The notes under the pieces are model-generated. The model was not told the origin of the DNA, did no database searches, and was given only the letters and a program-made list of their open reading frames with translations. A stretch of 58,995 nt of DNA, from positions 1-58,995 of IMG/VR virus record IMGVR_UViG_3300025536_000017, one strand, 5' to 3'. Source of the stretch: a virus. A program made the position numbers and the translations under genes. This document shows, in pieces, positions 10,101-19,047 of the stretch (position 1 is the stretch's first letter; each line of letters begins with the position of its first letter).

Positions 10101-13100
10101 ATATCATCAGCAATTTCTGATCGCTCTTTCGCAAAAGCTCGATCAAAGTCAAAAACCGCGCGTAGCCCTTTGGTGAAATTACCGTAAGCAGCCTCGTCAA
10201 CTGCAACCGGCTCCATATCGTAGTTGACGCCTTCGAAGGACCGCTCGCGGCGCAAATACTGGCCTGCGGCTGCAAGCATGTTCGACACGACTTGCTGTAG
10301 AGGAATGCCGCCGCGCTGAATAAGCTCCGGCAACTGCGACGGCTTATCAACGGCCTTGGCGATATCAGTTCGCGAAAACAACGTCATGACGCGCGGCGAC
10401 TTGGCGTATGTGGCCGATGAATAGACGACTGCGCGCACCTTATCTGCCTGCCCAGGCAGACCGATTACCTCACGGAACAGCTCAGAGCGCGGCGGAGCCT
10501 TGTCCTTTTCCTCGAACATCGGCTCGCTTTCGCCAGCCGCTCCGCCTGCATTATGCGTCTCGTCCATAATGAGGAACGCTTTTGGCGCAATGCGACGAAG
10601 GAAATTGCGACGCGGCGTCTCCTGTCCTTTAACGCTATTCATCTGATCGTATGTCGTGAAAACAACATCCGGCTCAGAATCGCCATTGACGATTGCATTA
10701 AGGTTTGCGGTAGCCTTCTCTAAATTCTGCGCCTTAGAGAACGCACCATATCTTTCTGGAGGCTTTTCACCAATCTCGTTCGCTGCGTCGCGCTCCGCAA
10801 CCCACGTCACAGCGTCATCATCAAGCGGAACACTAACGCCAGAATTGGTCATCGCCATATTGATCGGGCGACCAAGCTGCTTGTCCCAACCAATATCATG
10901 AAGATCGCGCCACATATCGCCGTAAAGATCGGGCTTTTCGGTCACAAAGACAGGGATTGCGCCGTTCTTTTTGGCGTAGGTGATAAAGGCGGCAACGCAG
11001 TTGTGCGTCACAATGAAATCATCGGTAACGTAAAGATGAGCAGGATCGTCAACCGTAACACATTGACATTCCTCACGCCCGACAAATTTGATGCTCTTGA
11101 TGTAACGAGTAGGTGGATATTTGGCCCACTCTTTAACTCGCCCAGACTTACGGGAAAGCCTGAACGGCGAAACTCCTGATGGCATTCTTATAAATACGAC
11201 ATGGCAATCCTTATGAGTGGTTTTCTTAATCGACCTAGTTGCGGTCCCCCCAAGCGACCTAACTATAAACACAACATCGTCAGCCAGCGACGATGAAACA
11301 GAATAATAAACACTAGCTCCACTCTTATTAATGGTCCCGTCGGTATCCATTAGACCCTGGAGAACAGCCAATCGCACATTTGTAGAATTCCACTTATAAA
11401 TCTCTGGCACAAACTTGTTATCTGCTACAACTCCAGCCAAGCCAATTGAGCGCATTTTGGCAGGAATCGCATCAGGTTGATTCCTGCGGCCAGTTCTAAC
11501 TTCGCGAACTATATTTCTATGCGTATCTCGACCAGATTTACGCAACACAAATCCTACAGGAATTGCCGCCTCAACAAGATCGGCCATTTCTTGTTCGGCT
11601 ACAACTATCTGCGTGTCTCCATTCTTCCTGATATGTCCATCTCCGAGGCACGCTCCAACAAGGTATGGATCAAGAGGAGTATCGCGATGTGGAATCGAAA
11701 TAGGACTAACAAGCGGAACAGAATAAATGCGCGTGATGTTTTTTGCTATTTCACTCGTCGTCAGAATCTTATAGTCAGCATAAATGCTCCACGGAGTATG
11801 TTTTGCTGCATATCTTGAATTGCGTGTGCGAGTAGCCCACAGATGATCTGCCGACGCTCTTGTTTTGCTACCGTCGCTAAATTCAATCTCAAATACGTCA
11901 ATTACGCCTTGCGGATGCAGATGCGTAACTTTAGTTGGGCGACCATTGAGAGCAATAACTTCATCTCCTATCCTAATATCCCCCATCAGAGTCCATCCGT
12001 TCGGAGTTAAAAGTTTAGCACTTAACGGCTGACTCCTTCCTTTCCCAATACCAGTTTGATCGCCAATGATAAATCCGTCGCCCTTCTCAATATTCCAGAT
12101 ACCCATTGCGATAGCGTCGATCTGCTCACCAGAAAAATATTTACCTAGTTCTTCCGGCTTACGATCAAGCGCCCGCGCAACATATTCGTCTATGTCTCCG
12201 ACCTCTTGCTGAATGCGCCCAAACGCACTGTAAATCGCATCCTTCAAATTGGCTGGAACAAGCGTATTCAACGAATCGCCTTCGCGAGACGCCGGCTCGT
12301 AGGATGACTGTCCGTCCTGATTGCGTTCTACAGTCCGCTTTCCATTGGAATCAGCGCGAGTATCAGCTCGCTTACGCTGTCCGCTCTCCACGGTTGGCTT
12401 TCGTGGTTCAGCGCCCACGGAAGGCCCTCCTGTAGCAGATTCGCGTTGTCCGCTATCAGGCTTTGCGCCCACATCTTTGGGTTGCTGCGGCTTGGCTTCG
12501 ACATTGGGCCGAGACTCGCTTGTTCCAGTTGATCCTCTGCCCACATCATCGTTTGTTGCGGGTTTGGATCGCGCTGAAGTAGCGTTTCCAGTCGGAGCGC
12601 CACCTTCTGTAGAAGCTGCTTGTGTGACGCCATTTAGTTTATCTCCTATTTCACTCCACGACTGAAGCAGCGTCGGCGGCGTTTTAGTTAGCGGATCACG
12701 CTTGCCCCATGGCTCGCCAGATGTATTCTTTCCATCGATAACCACAACGTCAACCGGCCACTGAGCGCCCTGTTTTGCATACAGCTTGCCGTCAACGGTA
12801 AACACGTCTGTCACATTATATTGTGTGAACAGCTTGTGATAGAAAGACCTCTTTGCGGGAGCGGTATATCCCTTGGCGCGCTCTTTCGGGTCCATGCCCT
12901 TGACGCCGCCGAGAATAAGCACGGCGCGGCCATCTGGAGCCATCGCCTTCAGCGCATTCAGCGCAATGGCATGGTCAATTTGATCTGTGCGGTAGCCGTC
13001 AATCTTCCACGACTTCTTTCTGCCGCCATCGGTCACCGTTCCAAATGGCGGATTGGCGATGACGGCCGCCATCTTTCCGACTTGCTGCTTGAACATCTCC

Positions 13101-16100
13101 GGCTTTGTGGCGTCATCCATAATCGGCGAGAAACCAAGATCGTCGAGCGCCTTGGCGCGCGTCGGATTGATCTCGGCAACTGTAGCGTTGTCTGGTTCAA
13201 CGTCAATCAGTAGCATGCCGTTGCCGGCTGACGGCTCCAGAACATCAGCTCTCGGCTCAATACCGGCGAGGCGCGAGGCGACATAGGCAAGCGGGGCAGG
13301 GGTAGAATAGGCTTGCTCAGAAATGCTTGCCGACGTGCGCGCAGACAGGTTTGGCTGCTTATTGTAGAGCCGAACAAGCTGCTCAAATGTCGCTACTGAC
13401 GACTCGCCAGCCTCACGATTGATTGCAACGATGTTACGGGCGCTTTGCACGACGGCGCGCTCGACAAGCTCATCGACAAATTTATTGAACGGGACACCTT
13501 CGGGCGCTTTAGCACCTACCTCATCAGCGAGCTTTCGCGCCTCCATAATATTGCGGAATGCCTTTTGATCACTATCGCCTTCAAGCATGCCGCGCACATG
13601 CGCGATGAATGCGGAGTCGCCTTTGGTTGAGTCTGGCGCTTGCGTGGTGTTGTTTGGCTCCGCAGCGGGCTTCTCATTCTTCGAAAGATTATTGGCGATA
13701 AGGTCTTCGATGATCGCCACATTCACTTCGTGCTGCTTAAGTGTTTGCCGCAATCCAATTAAGGCAATAGAAGCCTCACCAAGCCGCCTATCCTTAACTT
13801 GTGGGTCGTAACCAAGCTCCAGCGTCTTCTCGATGCGCTTCTTCATGCGCTCGACGGCCTCCTTAGCTTTCGGAAGCTGCGATTCGTATTCCTCCCGATA
13901 GCGGCGCTTGTTCAACTCACCGAGCGCGTTGCGCGAACCATCGATGTAATGATCATCAAACCGCTCGATTTTCTCCGAAGCCTCGGCCGGCTTCTTATCT
14001 TCCGTCGCCTTCGTGCCAGACTCACTCGCCGCAACCTCATCGGCCGTCTTGTATTCAGGATGCAAGTCGCGGTTTGTCGAAATTCCCATGCCGCCGCGAG
14101 ATGGAACCATTCCGACCGGCTCTGTTTTTACAATGCCGTCTTCCTTGATACTGCGGACGCCGCGAGAGTCTTCCCAAAGGTCTTTGCCTTCGGCGTTCTG
14201 CCCGACAAGTTTACGACCCTTGGCGTCACTTACACCGCCATCCGATTCATCGGCAGGCTTTGAATCAGGAACAGCTTTTGCGCCATCGGAACTAGCCTCT
14301 GAGGAACCGTCGCGTTCTCCAACAGAAGTGCCTCGAACGCTTCCCTGTCCACCTGCGGCGTCTCCGGCTCCAGGCGATACAGCTCCAGCAGCGCTTCCCA
14401 CCCCGTCATTAGAAACAGATGGTCTGCTGGCAGATACATCGGGTTGTTGCTCGACATTATCGCCACCCTTCGGAACGATCTGAAATTTGCGGTCTTTTGT
14501 ATTTTTGACTTCATGGGTTTCAGCAAGCCATGTGTTCTGCCTCATGTAGGAGTTTGCAGCCGCCGCAGCTCCCCAAAAATTGTTTTTGATATGAGCTAGA
14601 ACTTGCTTGCGCTTCTCGTCGCTCGGCTGATTGACGTTTTCTGTCGCCGCAGTCGGAGCCTCTTGCTTTGTTGGCTTCTGCGGCGCACTTGGCGCGGGCG
14701 CTTGCGTGGCATTAGCTGGAGCCTTGTTGATGGCCGCGAAAAGATTGTCTCTTTCTTCCTTGCGCAGATACGGCCACGGAGTATTAACGCGCTCGGGATC
14801 AACGCCGGCTTCCTTGGCGTATCCAATCTTGTCTGCGATCGTCAGATCATTCCAGAATTTGGTTGTTTCGCTGATTTTAGGTGTCGCTGTCTGCGCTTCT
14901 TCTTTCGTATCAGCGCTATAGATTCCTCCTACATTCAACTTACCCGGCTTAGCGTCGCGCGCTTGCGCCTTGATAGCGTCTCGGACCTTCGCGCCATGCG
15001 CGCGCACCTGATCCTCGCTCATGCCGGTAGCATCAGAAACAAACTTCACATAATCAGAGTCGCGCTTCGATGGCGTCTTTTGCGCAGCGATATATGCTGC
15101 CTTGTCGATATCGTTATCGAACGAAAGATCGAACTGCTTTGCGCCGAACGAATAGCGCGGCTTCGCGCCAGCAAGGTCTGCGCCAAGTGATTTAGGTTTC
15201 TCCGTTGACTTTTGAACCTTTGGTTCTTCCGCCTTTGTGGCATTGGCAAACTCAGGATCACCATTCGCAAATCGACGAAGATCATCCGGTGACTTAATTC
15301 TTCCAGTGTCGAAAAGCGGCTTAGCCGCCTTCAAAACCGGGTCATCAACGCCCGCGAACTTCGTCTTTCCATCCGAAAGCGCCTTAAAGAGACCGTCGTA
15401 GAGATTGCCGGTAATAGCTTTGCCAATTTCGCCACCAGCCCCAGACAAGCCGGTAGCTGACGGTTCCTTGACACCGCGCCTCGCAAGCTCATCATCGATA
15501 CGCGCGATCTGTTGCCAAATCTTCGGAGCGATGTTCTCGGAAGCGCGGCGCGCTTGCGCAACAAGATCGGCGCGACGCTTGACAAGCAAGTCGTCTTCCT
15601 GATCTTCGAGCGCCGGCGGTCCGGGCTTCGGCTTCCGCGTGACCGTCTGTTGCGCCGCCTCAGAAAGCGATTCAGCCTGCGCAGGAGCGCCCGTTCTCGG
15701 CTGTGGCGCTTCAACACCACCCTGTTGAGCGTCCTGCGCAGTCGGCTCGACCGCCCCCATAGCTGCCGGCGAAGGTTCCTCGGATTGGGGAGGGGCTGCT
15801 ACGGGAGCGGTCGATTGCGTCGGCGCATCGAGAAGCTCGACCGCGCCAGATGTGACATCTTGATTGGTGATGAGCATTTCCTGCCCATCATCCGTTTTGA
15901 ACACGAAGTCGTCGGCGGTTTGCTCGACAACAGTTCCTTCAACCTCACCATCATCGTCTCGAACGACAATGCGCTTGCCGCCCAACTCAGCGAGAGAACC
16001 GCCGGCCGGCGATCCAGCGCGCAGCGCGCCTGTCAGACCGCCGCCCTGCGGCGTCGGAGGCGTCTCTGGACCACGCGGAGGAGGCTGCGGAGCTGGCGGA

Positions 16101-17743
16101 GCGCCGGTGTCATCAAGCGTCGTGACGCTACCATGAATATCGCCGTCGGCTGGCTGCACTACATCAGACGCAGGCGGCGCGCCTGCGTCTTCAGCCTGCG
16201 GAGGCATTCCAGCGGGCGCGGCGCTGCCGGCGGTATCGACGCGGTAATCAGGCGGAGCCTCCAACATGGGCTTCTGTGCGGCCTTGGCGTCAGCGACGAA
16301 TTGATCGATCTTAGCGGTCGATGACGGCCCCTGACGCTGCATCGCGCCGCCGGCGGCGGCCGGCGCGCCGCCGCCCATAGCGCCAGCAATGAAGTCGCCG
16401 AAAGTCTGCTCGGCAACGTCAGTCTGCGCGCCGGTCGCCTGATTCAGGCCAGCGCGCTGCGTGACGCCTTCGGCCGCTTCCTGTGTTCCTTCTTCAAGTG
16501 CGCCGAGCGATCCACGACCAAGCACGCGACCGGGTAGGCCGCTGCGCTCCAAAATGCCGCTCGCAGGAGATACGAGCTTCGAAGTGGCCGCGCCACCAAG
16601 CGCAGACACAGGCAGCGTGAACAGAAACGCCATACGACCAGCGGCGCTCTTTGTGATCCGCAACGCCTGATCTGGCGTCTTTCCTTCCTTGATGGCCTCT
16701 TTATAGATAGGGAGCTGCTCGCGCTCTTGCGGCGACATGGCGTCAATCGTCTTGCGCGCATCGTCTGCGGCAGCACCGCCACCCTGCAATCCACCAATTG
16801 CAGCGCCAGCGATCGCCGACCCGCGCGAAGCAACGCCGCCAGCGACAACAGGAAGCATCTGCCCGAAGATATCGAGACCGAGATACGCATAACCGCGCAG
16901 CGACGGATTCTTGCCGAGCGTCCATGTGCCCGGCTTCAAAATATTCCCGCCAGGAGACGAATCAGCAATTGCCTGCTTTGTTTCAGGTGAGACACCTTCT
17001 TGAACGCCGGCTCCCCATTTATTGAAAGCCTCGGCGAGCGCATCGCCCATAGAGCGATATTCAGGAATGCCGGCGGCATGTCTTACTGCTTGCGAGACCT
17101 CGGCAGCGCCCTGAATCGTTGCGCCGGCACCCTTTGCTGCGCCGCCAACGACTTGCAGACCTACATCACCAATTTCGCTATTTTGCTGCGCTGCTTGCGG
17201 CGCATCCTGAGATGGCGCTACCGACGGATCGACAGGATAATATTGATCCGCCAAGCGCTTCGAGCGCGACAAAATATCCTGCAAATATTCGTCGGTCTGC
17301 GGTCCCCACTGACCCCTATCCGGCCCGCCGACATACGCCTTAATGGCGTCGTCAACAGATAGCCCTTGATCCATGTAGTTCTTGATCTTTTTAGCGGCGC
17401 TATCAATGGCTTGCGATGGAATGTAGGGGTTGATGCCGTCGCGCGCAACGTCGTCATCAGACATTGCGATGATGCCACGGCGACGCGATCCGACGCCTTG
17501 CGATCTCGCAAGAGGATTGAAGTTCGAATCCTTCTCGGCCATGCCGAGAAGGACATCGACCGGCACGCCGTATTTGTCGGCCGCACCCTCGAACATCGAG
17601 AGTCGCTTAGCGTCCGCTGATGGCTGCGATGGCGGCGCGACTGATGGCGATTCTGGCCTTCCGCTATTGGCAAACTCGATCGCCGCATTCAGGCGATCTT
17701 GAGCGTTTAATTTCGCGTATTCGCCTAAATCAGGGCCAGCCAT
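4178..17743 (-). CDS. Giant polyvalent virion protein: degenerate lysozyme, methyltransferase, DarB/Strawberry-notch helicase (intein), zincin, PLxRFG
   Basis: One uninterrupted 4521-residue frame. Domains in order: residues ~50-165 lysozyme/transglycosylase-like (DSNFNP at 72-77, AYVGGP at 136-141); ~190-470 Ala/Gly-rich hydrophobic segments; Pro-rich linkers; ~1480-1700 N6-adenine-type methyltransferase fold (LEPSAGNG at 1502-1509, NPPF near 1564); ~1830-2850 SF2 helicase of Strawberry-notch/DarB type (Walker A ending GIGKGR at 1903, DETH near 2394, GRVHRTGQ near 2800) split by an intein at 1904-2248; HEAFH zincin motif at 3419-3423; PLxRFG motif near 3830; hydrophobic segments ~4230-4320. 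Phage P1 DarB, with methyltransferase and helicase domains, is injected and shields DNA from type I restriction. PLxRFG giants belong to the polyvalent proteins of phages and conjugative elements. Neighbouring internal virion genes suggest packaging and ejection with the genome. After splicing the product would have 4176 residues. Confidence 0.85.
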   Translation of the reverse strand: MAGPDLGEYAKLNAQDRLNAAIEFANSGRPESPSVAPPSQPSADAKRLSMFEGAADKYGVPVDVLLGMAEKDSNFNPLARSQGVGSRRRGIIAMSDDDVARDGINPYIPSQAIDSAAKKIKNYMDQGLSVDDAIKAYVGGPDRGQWGPQTDEYLQDILSRSKRLADQYYPVDPSVAPSQDAPQAAQQNSEIGDVGLQVVGGAAKGAGATIQGAAEVSQAVRHAAGIPEYRSMGDALAEAFNKWGAGVQEGVSPETKQAIADSSPGGNILKPGTWTLGKNPSLRGYAYLGLDIFGQMLPVVAGGVASRGSAIAGAAIGGLQGGGAAADDARKTIDAMSPQEREQLPIYKEAIKEGKTPDQALRITKSAAGRMAFLFTLPVSALGGAATSKLVSPASGILERSGLPGRVLGRGSLGALEEGTQEAAEGVTQRAGLNQATGAQTDVAEQTFGDFIAGAMGGGAPAAAGGAMQRQGPSSTAKIDQFVADAKAAQKPMLEAPPDYRVDTAGSAAPAGMPPQAEDAGAPPASDVVQPADGDIHGSVTTLDDTGAPPAPQPPPRGPETPPTPQGGGLTGALRAGSPAGGSLAELGGKRIVVRDDDGEVEGTVVEQTADDFVFKTDDGQEMLITNQDVTSGAVELLDAPTQSTAPVAAPPQSEEPSPAAMGAVEPTAQDAQQGGVEAPQPRTGAPAQAESLSEAAQQTVTRKPKPGPPALEDQEDDLLVKRRADLVAQARRASENIAPKIWQQIARIDDELARRGVKEPSATGLSGAGGEIGKAITGNLYDGLFKALSDGKTKFAGVDDPVLKAAKPLFDTGRIKSPDDLRRFANGDPEFANATKAEEPKVQKSTEKPKSLGADLAGAKPRYSFGAKQFDLSFDNDIDKAAYIAAQKTPSKRDSDYVKFVSDATGMSEDQVRAHGAKVRDAIKAQARDAKPGKLNVGGIYSADTKEEAQTATPKISETTKFWNDLTIADKIGYAKEAGVDPERVNTPWPYLRKEERDNLFAAINKAPANATQAPAPSAPQKPTKQEAPTAATENVNQPSDEKRKQVLAHIKNNFWGAAAAANSYMRQNTWLAETHEVKNTKDRKFQIVPKGGDNVEQQPDVSASRPSVSNDGVGSAAGAVSPGAGDAAGGQGSVRGTSVGERDGSSEASSDGAKAVPDSKPADESDGGVSDAKGRKLVGQNAEGKDLWEDSRGVRSIKEDGIVKTEPVGMVPSRGGMGISTNRDLHPEYKTADEVAASESGTKATEDKKPAEASEKIERFDDHYIDGSRNALGELNKRRYREEYESQLPKAKEAVERMKKRIEKTLELGYDPQVKDRRLGEASIALIGLRQTLKQHEVNVAIIEDLIANNLSKNEKPAAEPNNTTQAPDSTKGDSAFIAHVRGMLEGDSDQKAFRNIMEARKLADEVGAKAPEGVPFNKFVDELVERAVVQSARNIVAINREAGESSVATFEQLVRLYNKQPNLSARTSASISEQAYSTPAPLAYVASRLAGIEPRADVLEPSAGNGMLLIDVEPDNATVAEINPTRAKALDDLGFSPIMDDATKPEMFKQQVGKMAAVIANPPFGTVTDGGRKKSWKIDGYRTDQIDHAIALNALKAMAPDGRAVLILGGVKGMDPKERAKGYTAPAKRSFYHKLFTQYNVTDVFTVDGKLYAKQGAQWPVDVVVIDGKNTSGEPWGKRDPLTKTPPTLLQSWSEIGDKLNGVTQAASTEGGAPTGNATSARSKPATNDDVGRGSTGTSESRPNVEAKPQQPKDVGAKPDSGQRESATGGPSVGAEPRKPTVESGQRKRADTRADSNGKRTVERNQDGQSSYEPASREGDSLNTLVPANLKDAIYSAFGRIQQEVGDIDEYVARALDRKPEELGKYFSGEQIDAIAMGIWNIEKGDGFIIGDQTGIGKGRSQPLSAKLLTPNGWTLMGDIRIGDEVIALNGRPTKVTHLHPQGVIDVFEIEFSDGSKTRASADHLWATRTRNSRYAAKHTPWSIYADYKILTTSEIAKNITRIYSVPLVSPISIPHRDTPLDPYLVGACLGDGHIRKNGDTQIVVAEQEMADLVEAAIPVGFVLRKSGRDTHRNIVREVRTGRRNQPDAIPAKMRSIGLAGVVADNKFVPEIYKWNSTNVRLAVLQGLMDTDGTINKSGASVYYSVSSSLADDVVFIVRSLGGTATRSIKKTTHKDCHVVFIRMPSGVSPFRLSRKSGRVKEWAKYPPTRYIKSIKFVGREECQCVTVDDPAHLYVTDDFIVTHNCVAAFITYAKKNGAIPVFVTEKPDLYGDMWRDLHDIGWDKQLGRPINMAMTNSGVSVPLDDDAVTWVAERDAANEIGEKPPERYGAFSKAQNLEKATANLNAIVNGDSEPDVVFTTYDQMNSVKGQETPRRNFLRRIAPKAFLIMDETHNAGGAAGESEPMFEEKDKAPPRSELFREVIGLPGQADKVRAVVYSSATYAKSPRVMTLFSRTDIAKAVDKPSQLPELIQRGGIPLQQVVSNMLAAAGQYLRRERSFEGVNYDMEPVAVDEAAYGNFTKGLRAVFDFDRAFAKERSEIADDIAAEMGAGSQRDGSVGEGGASSTTFSSVMHNIIGQMILSITSQEAGKRAIAAIKAGERPVIALSKTNEAFLSDFVDSEGLKVGDIVDLSFVDMLKRYLERTRRITVKIDKETKHRIMIDFNQMDPETVAKYNEAMSFLNQLNLGDLPISPIDAIRNEIQKAGYSVAEVTGRDIMLDYSQKSATLSQRPKTERGPAGKKVSIRKFNNGELDVLILNRSGSTGVSMHASKDPKVKDKRRRRMILVEADPNIDTHMQMLGRVHRTGQVVTPNYSQLVADIPATVRPTAVLMRKMASLNANTTGSAKSKFSADAVDFMNKYGDDVVADVLNESADIADLLNVEIPGDEIPHGYAAKVTGRLTLLEPAEQQEFIDNIVGRYKALIEKLDAEGKNDLEAKYVDLQARTLESQVTKPGTGLSPFESAVNLEKVSVKSQGRAMTIGDIVEQIKKWSPAARVTSDNLSDMADEARKETSERIEKITESARAYNNTVWSLLKDDGAKQRHREEFENNMRRWRSLVDILSPGQIVHIELDDGEMTPAIVLDVRDVGGKSGSPIALSKWAAVFALPDSRRTVQQSFTWLKTENDTTAKAGASLVQRNSGGMRITQEQIAEQFEKARAEGRETRYMFTGNILAAFDQVKGGGQIINHSMEDGSVRPAILMGRKFAPKDFMAKMSVRFKTGSQVMKFLDVAHQPSLKSSDGIVSVNKSYHGYIFTAMGSKRTGGKYYADHRVRAVYDSWEKRQGMMVARIDDRALAQRLVEALMSVDAIFETTKEQSAARGVIEQDAPKASMGSGNLGMTAAALKKRMSVGKDSDIIDSAISSGRVVIHDDASTIPAGAPSAPDGMRIQGVTTPDGVIHLVAANLTPANARAVLLHEAFHSAVEPLIGSRQFEALLGRIQGATEAAIDRGDKSGWWAEALRRAGEAGAPSAEEVAAYAIENREQAPAGIREIVDNILGAVKAWALRFFGRQFGAVTPGEVRALALAALRDANMPSPPTDGGSGGYRFSLANDAKGHVESARNWMSDHITDFMTGSKFAEPSRSILAFVPVRPLFLEMAKGLPSARRYLATKGLMDTMRNDMAISTDAILQKWFKWANKVKIQGATPRRANRDANKNLMDMMHETTLVGVDPSMPFKQIMTPGDHEALADADPSSRQYQIAAERQARDQTRRAAYGDLKKRYDAMPQIAQELYREVRDYYKKMYDEAQELVIDNVARAMQAAITRAERAHADEMQRINDDGLEGDERERAIDAADKKLSSVRGRANRTKGARLRRLRQQFESNKIQEPYFPLARFGSYYVIVRDKASKAIVSFSKFERSSESSKFAKEMSADPNLDVSEGHDLNDKEWKDQIDPNFIVGLDDILTDNNIGDGVRDQIWQSYLRTLPDLSIRKHSIHRKGTAGFNKDAMRAFAKQMFHAGHQMARLKYGLDLTEHMENIAREAKDAPDKKRAAALHNEMNFAHEYAMNPDGKAWSYNASSMSFLWTMAFNLSSALVNIDQTISKGLGILAFDLETNAGIKNAASELAKATADFMRGKGRISDSSNLTDAERDAIAKGYDSGVIDRTQAHELAAIAESGVGYSPMWQSVMKVAGLPMHHTERFNREVTFLAAFRLAKKAGMNDANAFVKASDLTFATHYETQSSAKPRFMRGNLARVAFALKSYQANVLFRAFWDFNQSIKGATPEERKMALGRFTTMVLMSLPMAGVRGMFAYSTVMAIASFLYGLAGGDDDDLDEKLRKAIVDAAGDNMLSLAVAGMLLDGVPGYVTGTALSDRIGMADMWFRSVDRDMNPDQKWMYLIDQLGGPGVGILHQGFVAANDYAEGKDVRLGERVAPAFIRNLLKAYRYAAQGVTDKDGNPIVEYVPIEDIIKQAMGLGPAQIKERMDRNNSQRNKQRRITNERSQALAAAARARMGQGDDDAARRKVDAFNEKYPSFRITGKTITQSVKARNARSRRMEFGVDLNPKLAPLIKETTSGTIY
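11000..12034 (-). mobile_element. Intein with LAGLIDADG endonuclease in the polyvalent helicase P-loop
   Basis: 345 codons inserted between GDQTGIGKGR and VAAFITYA. The first residue is Ser (SQPLSAKLLTPNGW, block A), followed by GDEVIALNG and a DGS..DHLW block B region. Endonuclease motifs YLVGACLGDG and LAVLQGLMDTDG mark a two-motif DOD homing endonuclease. The end is LYVTDDFIVTHN, then Cys as the +1 residue. All residues needed for splicing (S1, penultimate H, terminal N, C+1) are present. Splicing would restore GKGR-C in the Walker A region. Base composition is visibly more AT-rich than the flanking helicase, which suggests separate acquisition. Confidence 0.92.
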
Positions 17744-17760
17744 TCCCGCCTCGCGTCCTG

Positions 17761-17774
17761 TCAGAATCGTCTGA
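17761..17774. promoter_or_regulatory. Palindrome TCAGA-ATCG-TCTGA
   Basis: Exact copy of the dispersed element, 17 bp upstream of the polyvalent protein ATG. A looser relative (TCAGA, 8-base spacer, TCTCA) lies at 17793-17810 at the end of the next gene. Confidence 0.6.
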
Positions 17775-17807
17775 TCTTATAAACCCAAAGCGTCAGAAAA
17801 TAAAATC

Positions 17808-19046
17808 TCACATCGCGCGAGAGATGCCGGGATTAAACGGCTTCACTGGCTGAGCACCCATATCACGCCGAAGCACGCGACCTGGATTAACCATACCGCC
17901 CTGCGGCGTTGATCCAGTAGCGGCGCTTTGCTGATTGGAGATACTGCGCCTTGTTTCGATCACCTTATCGGTAGCGAGGCGCAGCGCTTCACCTCCGCTT
18001 GGCGGAACAATCTTGCCATCCTTGCCTCTCGTTCCAAGAATAGGATTGCCATTCTCCATATCTGTCTTTAGGAGATTAAGTGCTTGGTTGGTAACTTCCT
18101 TTGGATCGAACCCATCGCGCTTCGCGCTTTCTTCTATAATTTTAAGCGCTGAATCCTGCTCTCGCTCATCCATTTTATAATGTGAGCGCATCCTGTCGAG
18201 AACGATATCGTTCGCGAGCTTGCTGGTTGACTTGTTGGTTTCCGCCTGTTCAGCAACCTTGCGATCGTAGGCGCTCTTAGCAAACTCATACGCCGTATGG
18301 GGCGAAAGCATTGACATGCTTTTAACGGAAGCGTCGCCCGCGTCCGTAATATCAGCTCCGCCGGTTTTGTTGCCGTCTGGACTGGTTGACGTGAAGCGCA
18401 TTCCAACAGTCTTGCCATCCTTGTCCTTCACAGGCTCGGCGGCGCGCTTCCATCCCGTATCGAAAATATAATCCTTATTATTAAACGTTGAATTGATATT
18501 ATTTATAGCCTTATCCCAATCGCCAACGGTAAGGGCTTGACTGATTCCGCCAACTGTTTTCACAGCGTCCTTAACTTCTTTCTTATCGGTCCATGCCGTA
18601 AAAGCATCAGCATTCGCTGTGTCTCCCTTAGACAGATAGAATTGCCTGACCTTTGGGACGTAAACAGAATTAAAGGCTTCATCGAAGTTGTTGTTATATT
18701 TTGCTGGATTCTCACTGAATGCCTTATTGGCCTCCGCTCCAGCGGACTTCTTGGCTTCCTTTTCCGCCTCAACGTCAGCAAGCCCACTCAAAATGGACCT
18801 ACTCTGCGCAGCAATAACCGGCGTCTTAATAGCGCGGTCTTCAGCCGCCCATTGGCGATCCTGAGCGTCATTCGCCGCGTCGCGAGCGTCCTTGGACTCT
18901 GCTCGCTTGTTGGCGCTTTCAAGAATACCAAGCTGCCGCTCTTTAAACCTTTGTTCCTGATCCTGCTTATCCCACTGGCGAGCGACATTAGCGCCACTGG
19001 CAAGACCATTGATGAAAGCACCGATGCCTGCGCCGTATGAAGCCAT
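17808..19046 (-). CDS. Internal virion protein, coiled-coil
   Basis: 412 residues from ATG 19046, chosen because AGAGG stands seven bases upstream; a longer frame would need a TTG start. The N-terminus MASYGAGIGAFINGLASG is a Gly/Ala amphipathic segment resembling that of the next gene's product (GGGIGAFMEGAFGG). A long charged helix (about 25-110) follows, then a Lys/Asp/Asn-rich globular part. It lies between the polyvalent protein and the virion lysozyme. Proteins like this in podoviruses form the internal core or ejected channel. No named family recognised; the shared N-terminus suggests a common packaging or membrane-insertion signal. Confidence 0.6.
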   Translation of the reverse strand: MASYGAGIGAFINGLASGANVARQWDKQDQEQRFKERQLGILESANKRAESKDARDAANDAQDRQWAAEDRAIKTPVIAAQSRSILSGLADVEAEKEAKKSAGAEANKAFSENPAKYNNNFDEAFNSVYVPKVRQFYLSKGDTANADAFTAWTDKKEVKDAVKTVGGISQALTVGDWDKAINNINSTFNNKDYIFDTGWKRAAEPVKDKDGKTVGMRFTSTSPDGNKTGGADITDAGDASVKSMSMLSPHTAYEFAKSAYDRKVAEQAETNKSTSKLANDIVLDRMRSHYKMDEREQDSALKIIEESAKRDGFDPKEVTNQALNLLKTDMENGNPILGTRGKDGKIVPPSGGEALRLATDKVIETRRSISNQQSAATGSTPQGGMVNPGRVLRRDMGAQPVKPFNPGISRAM

Positions 19047-19047
19047 G

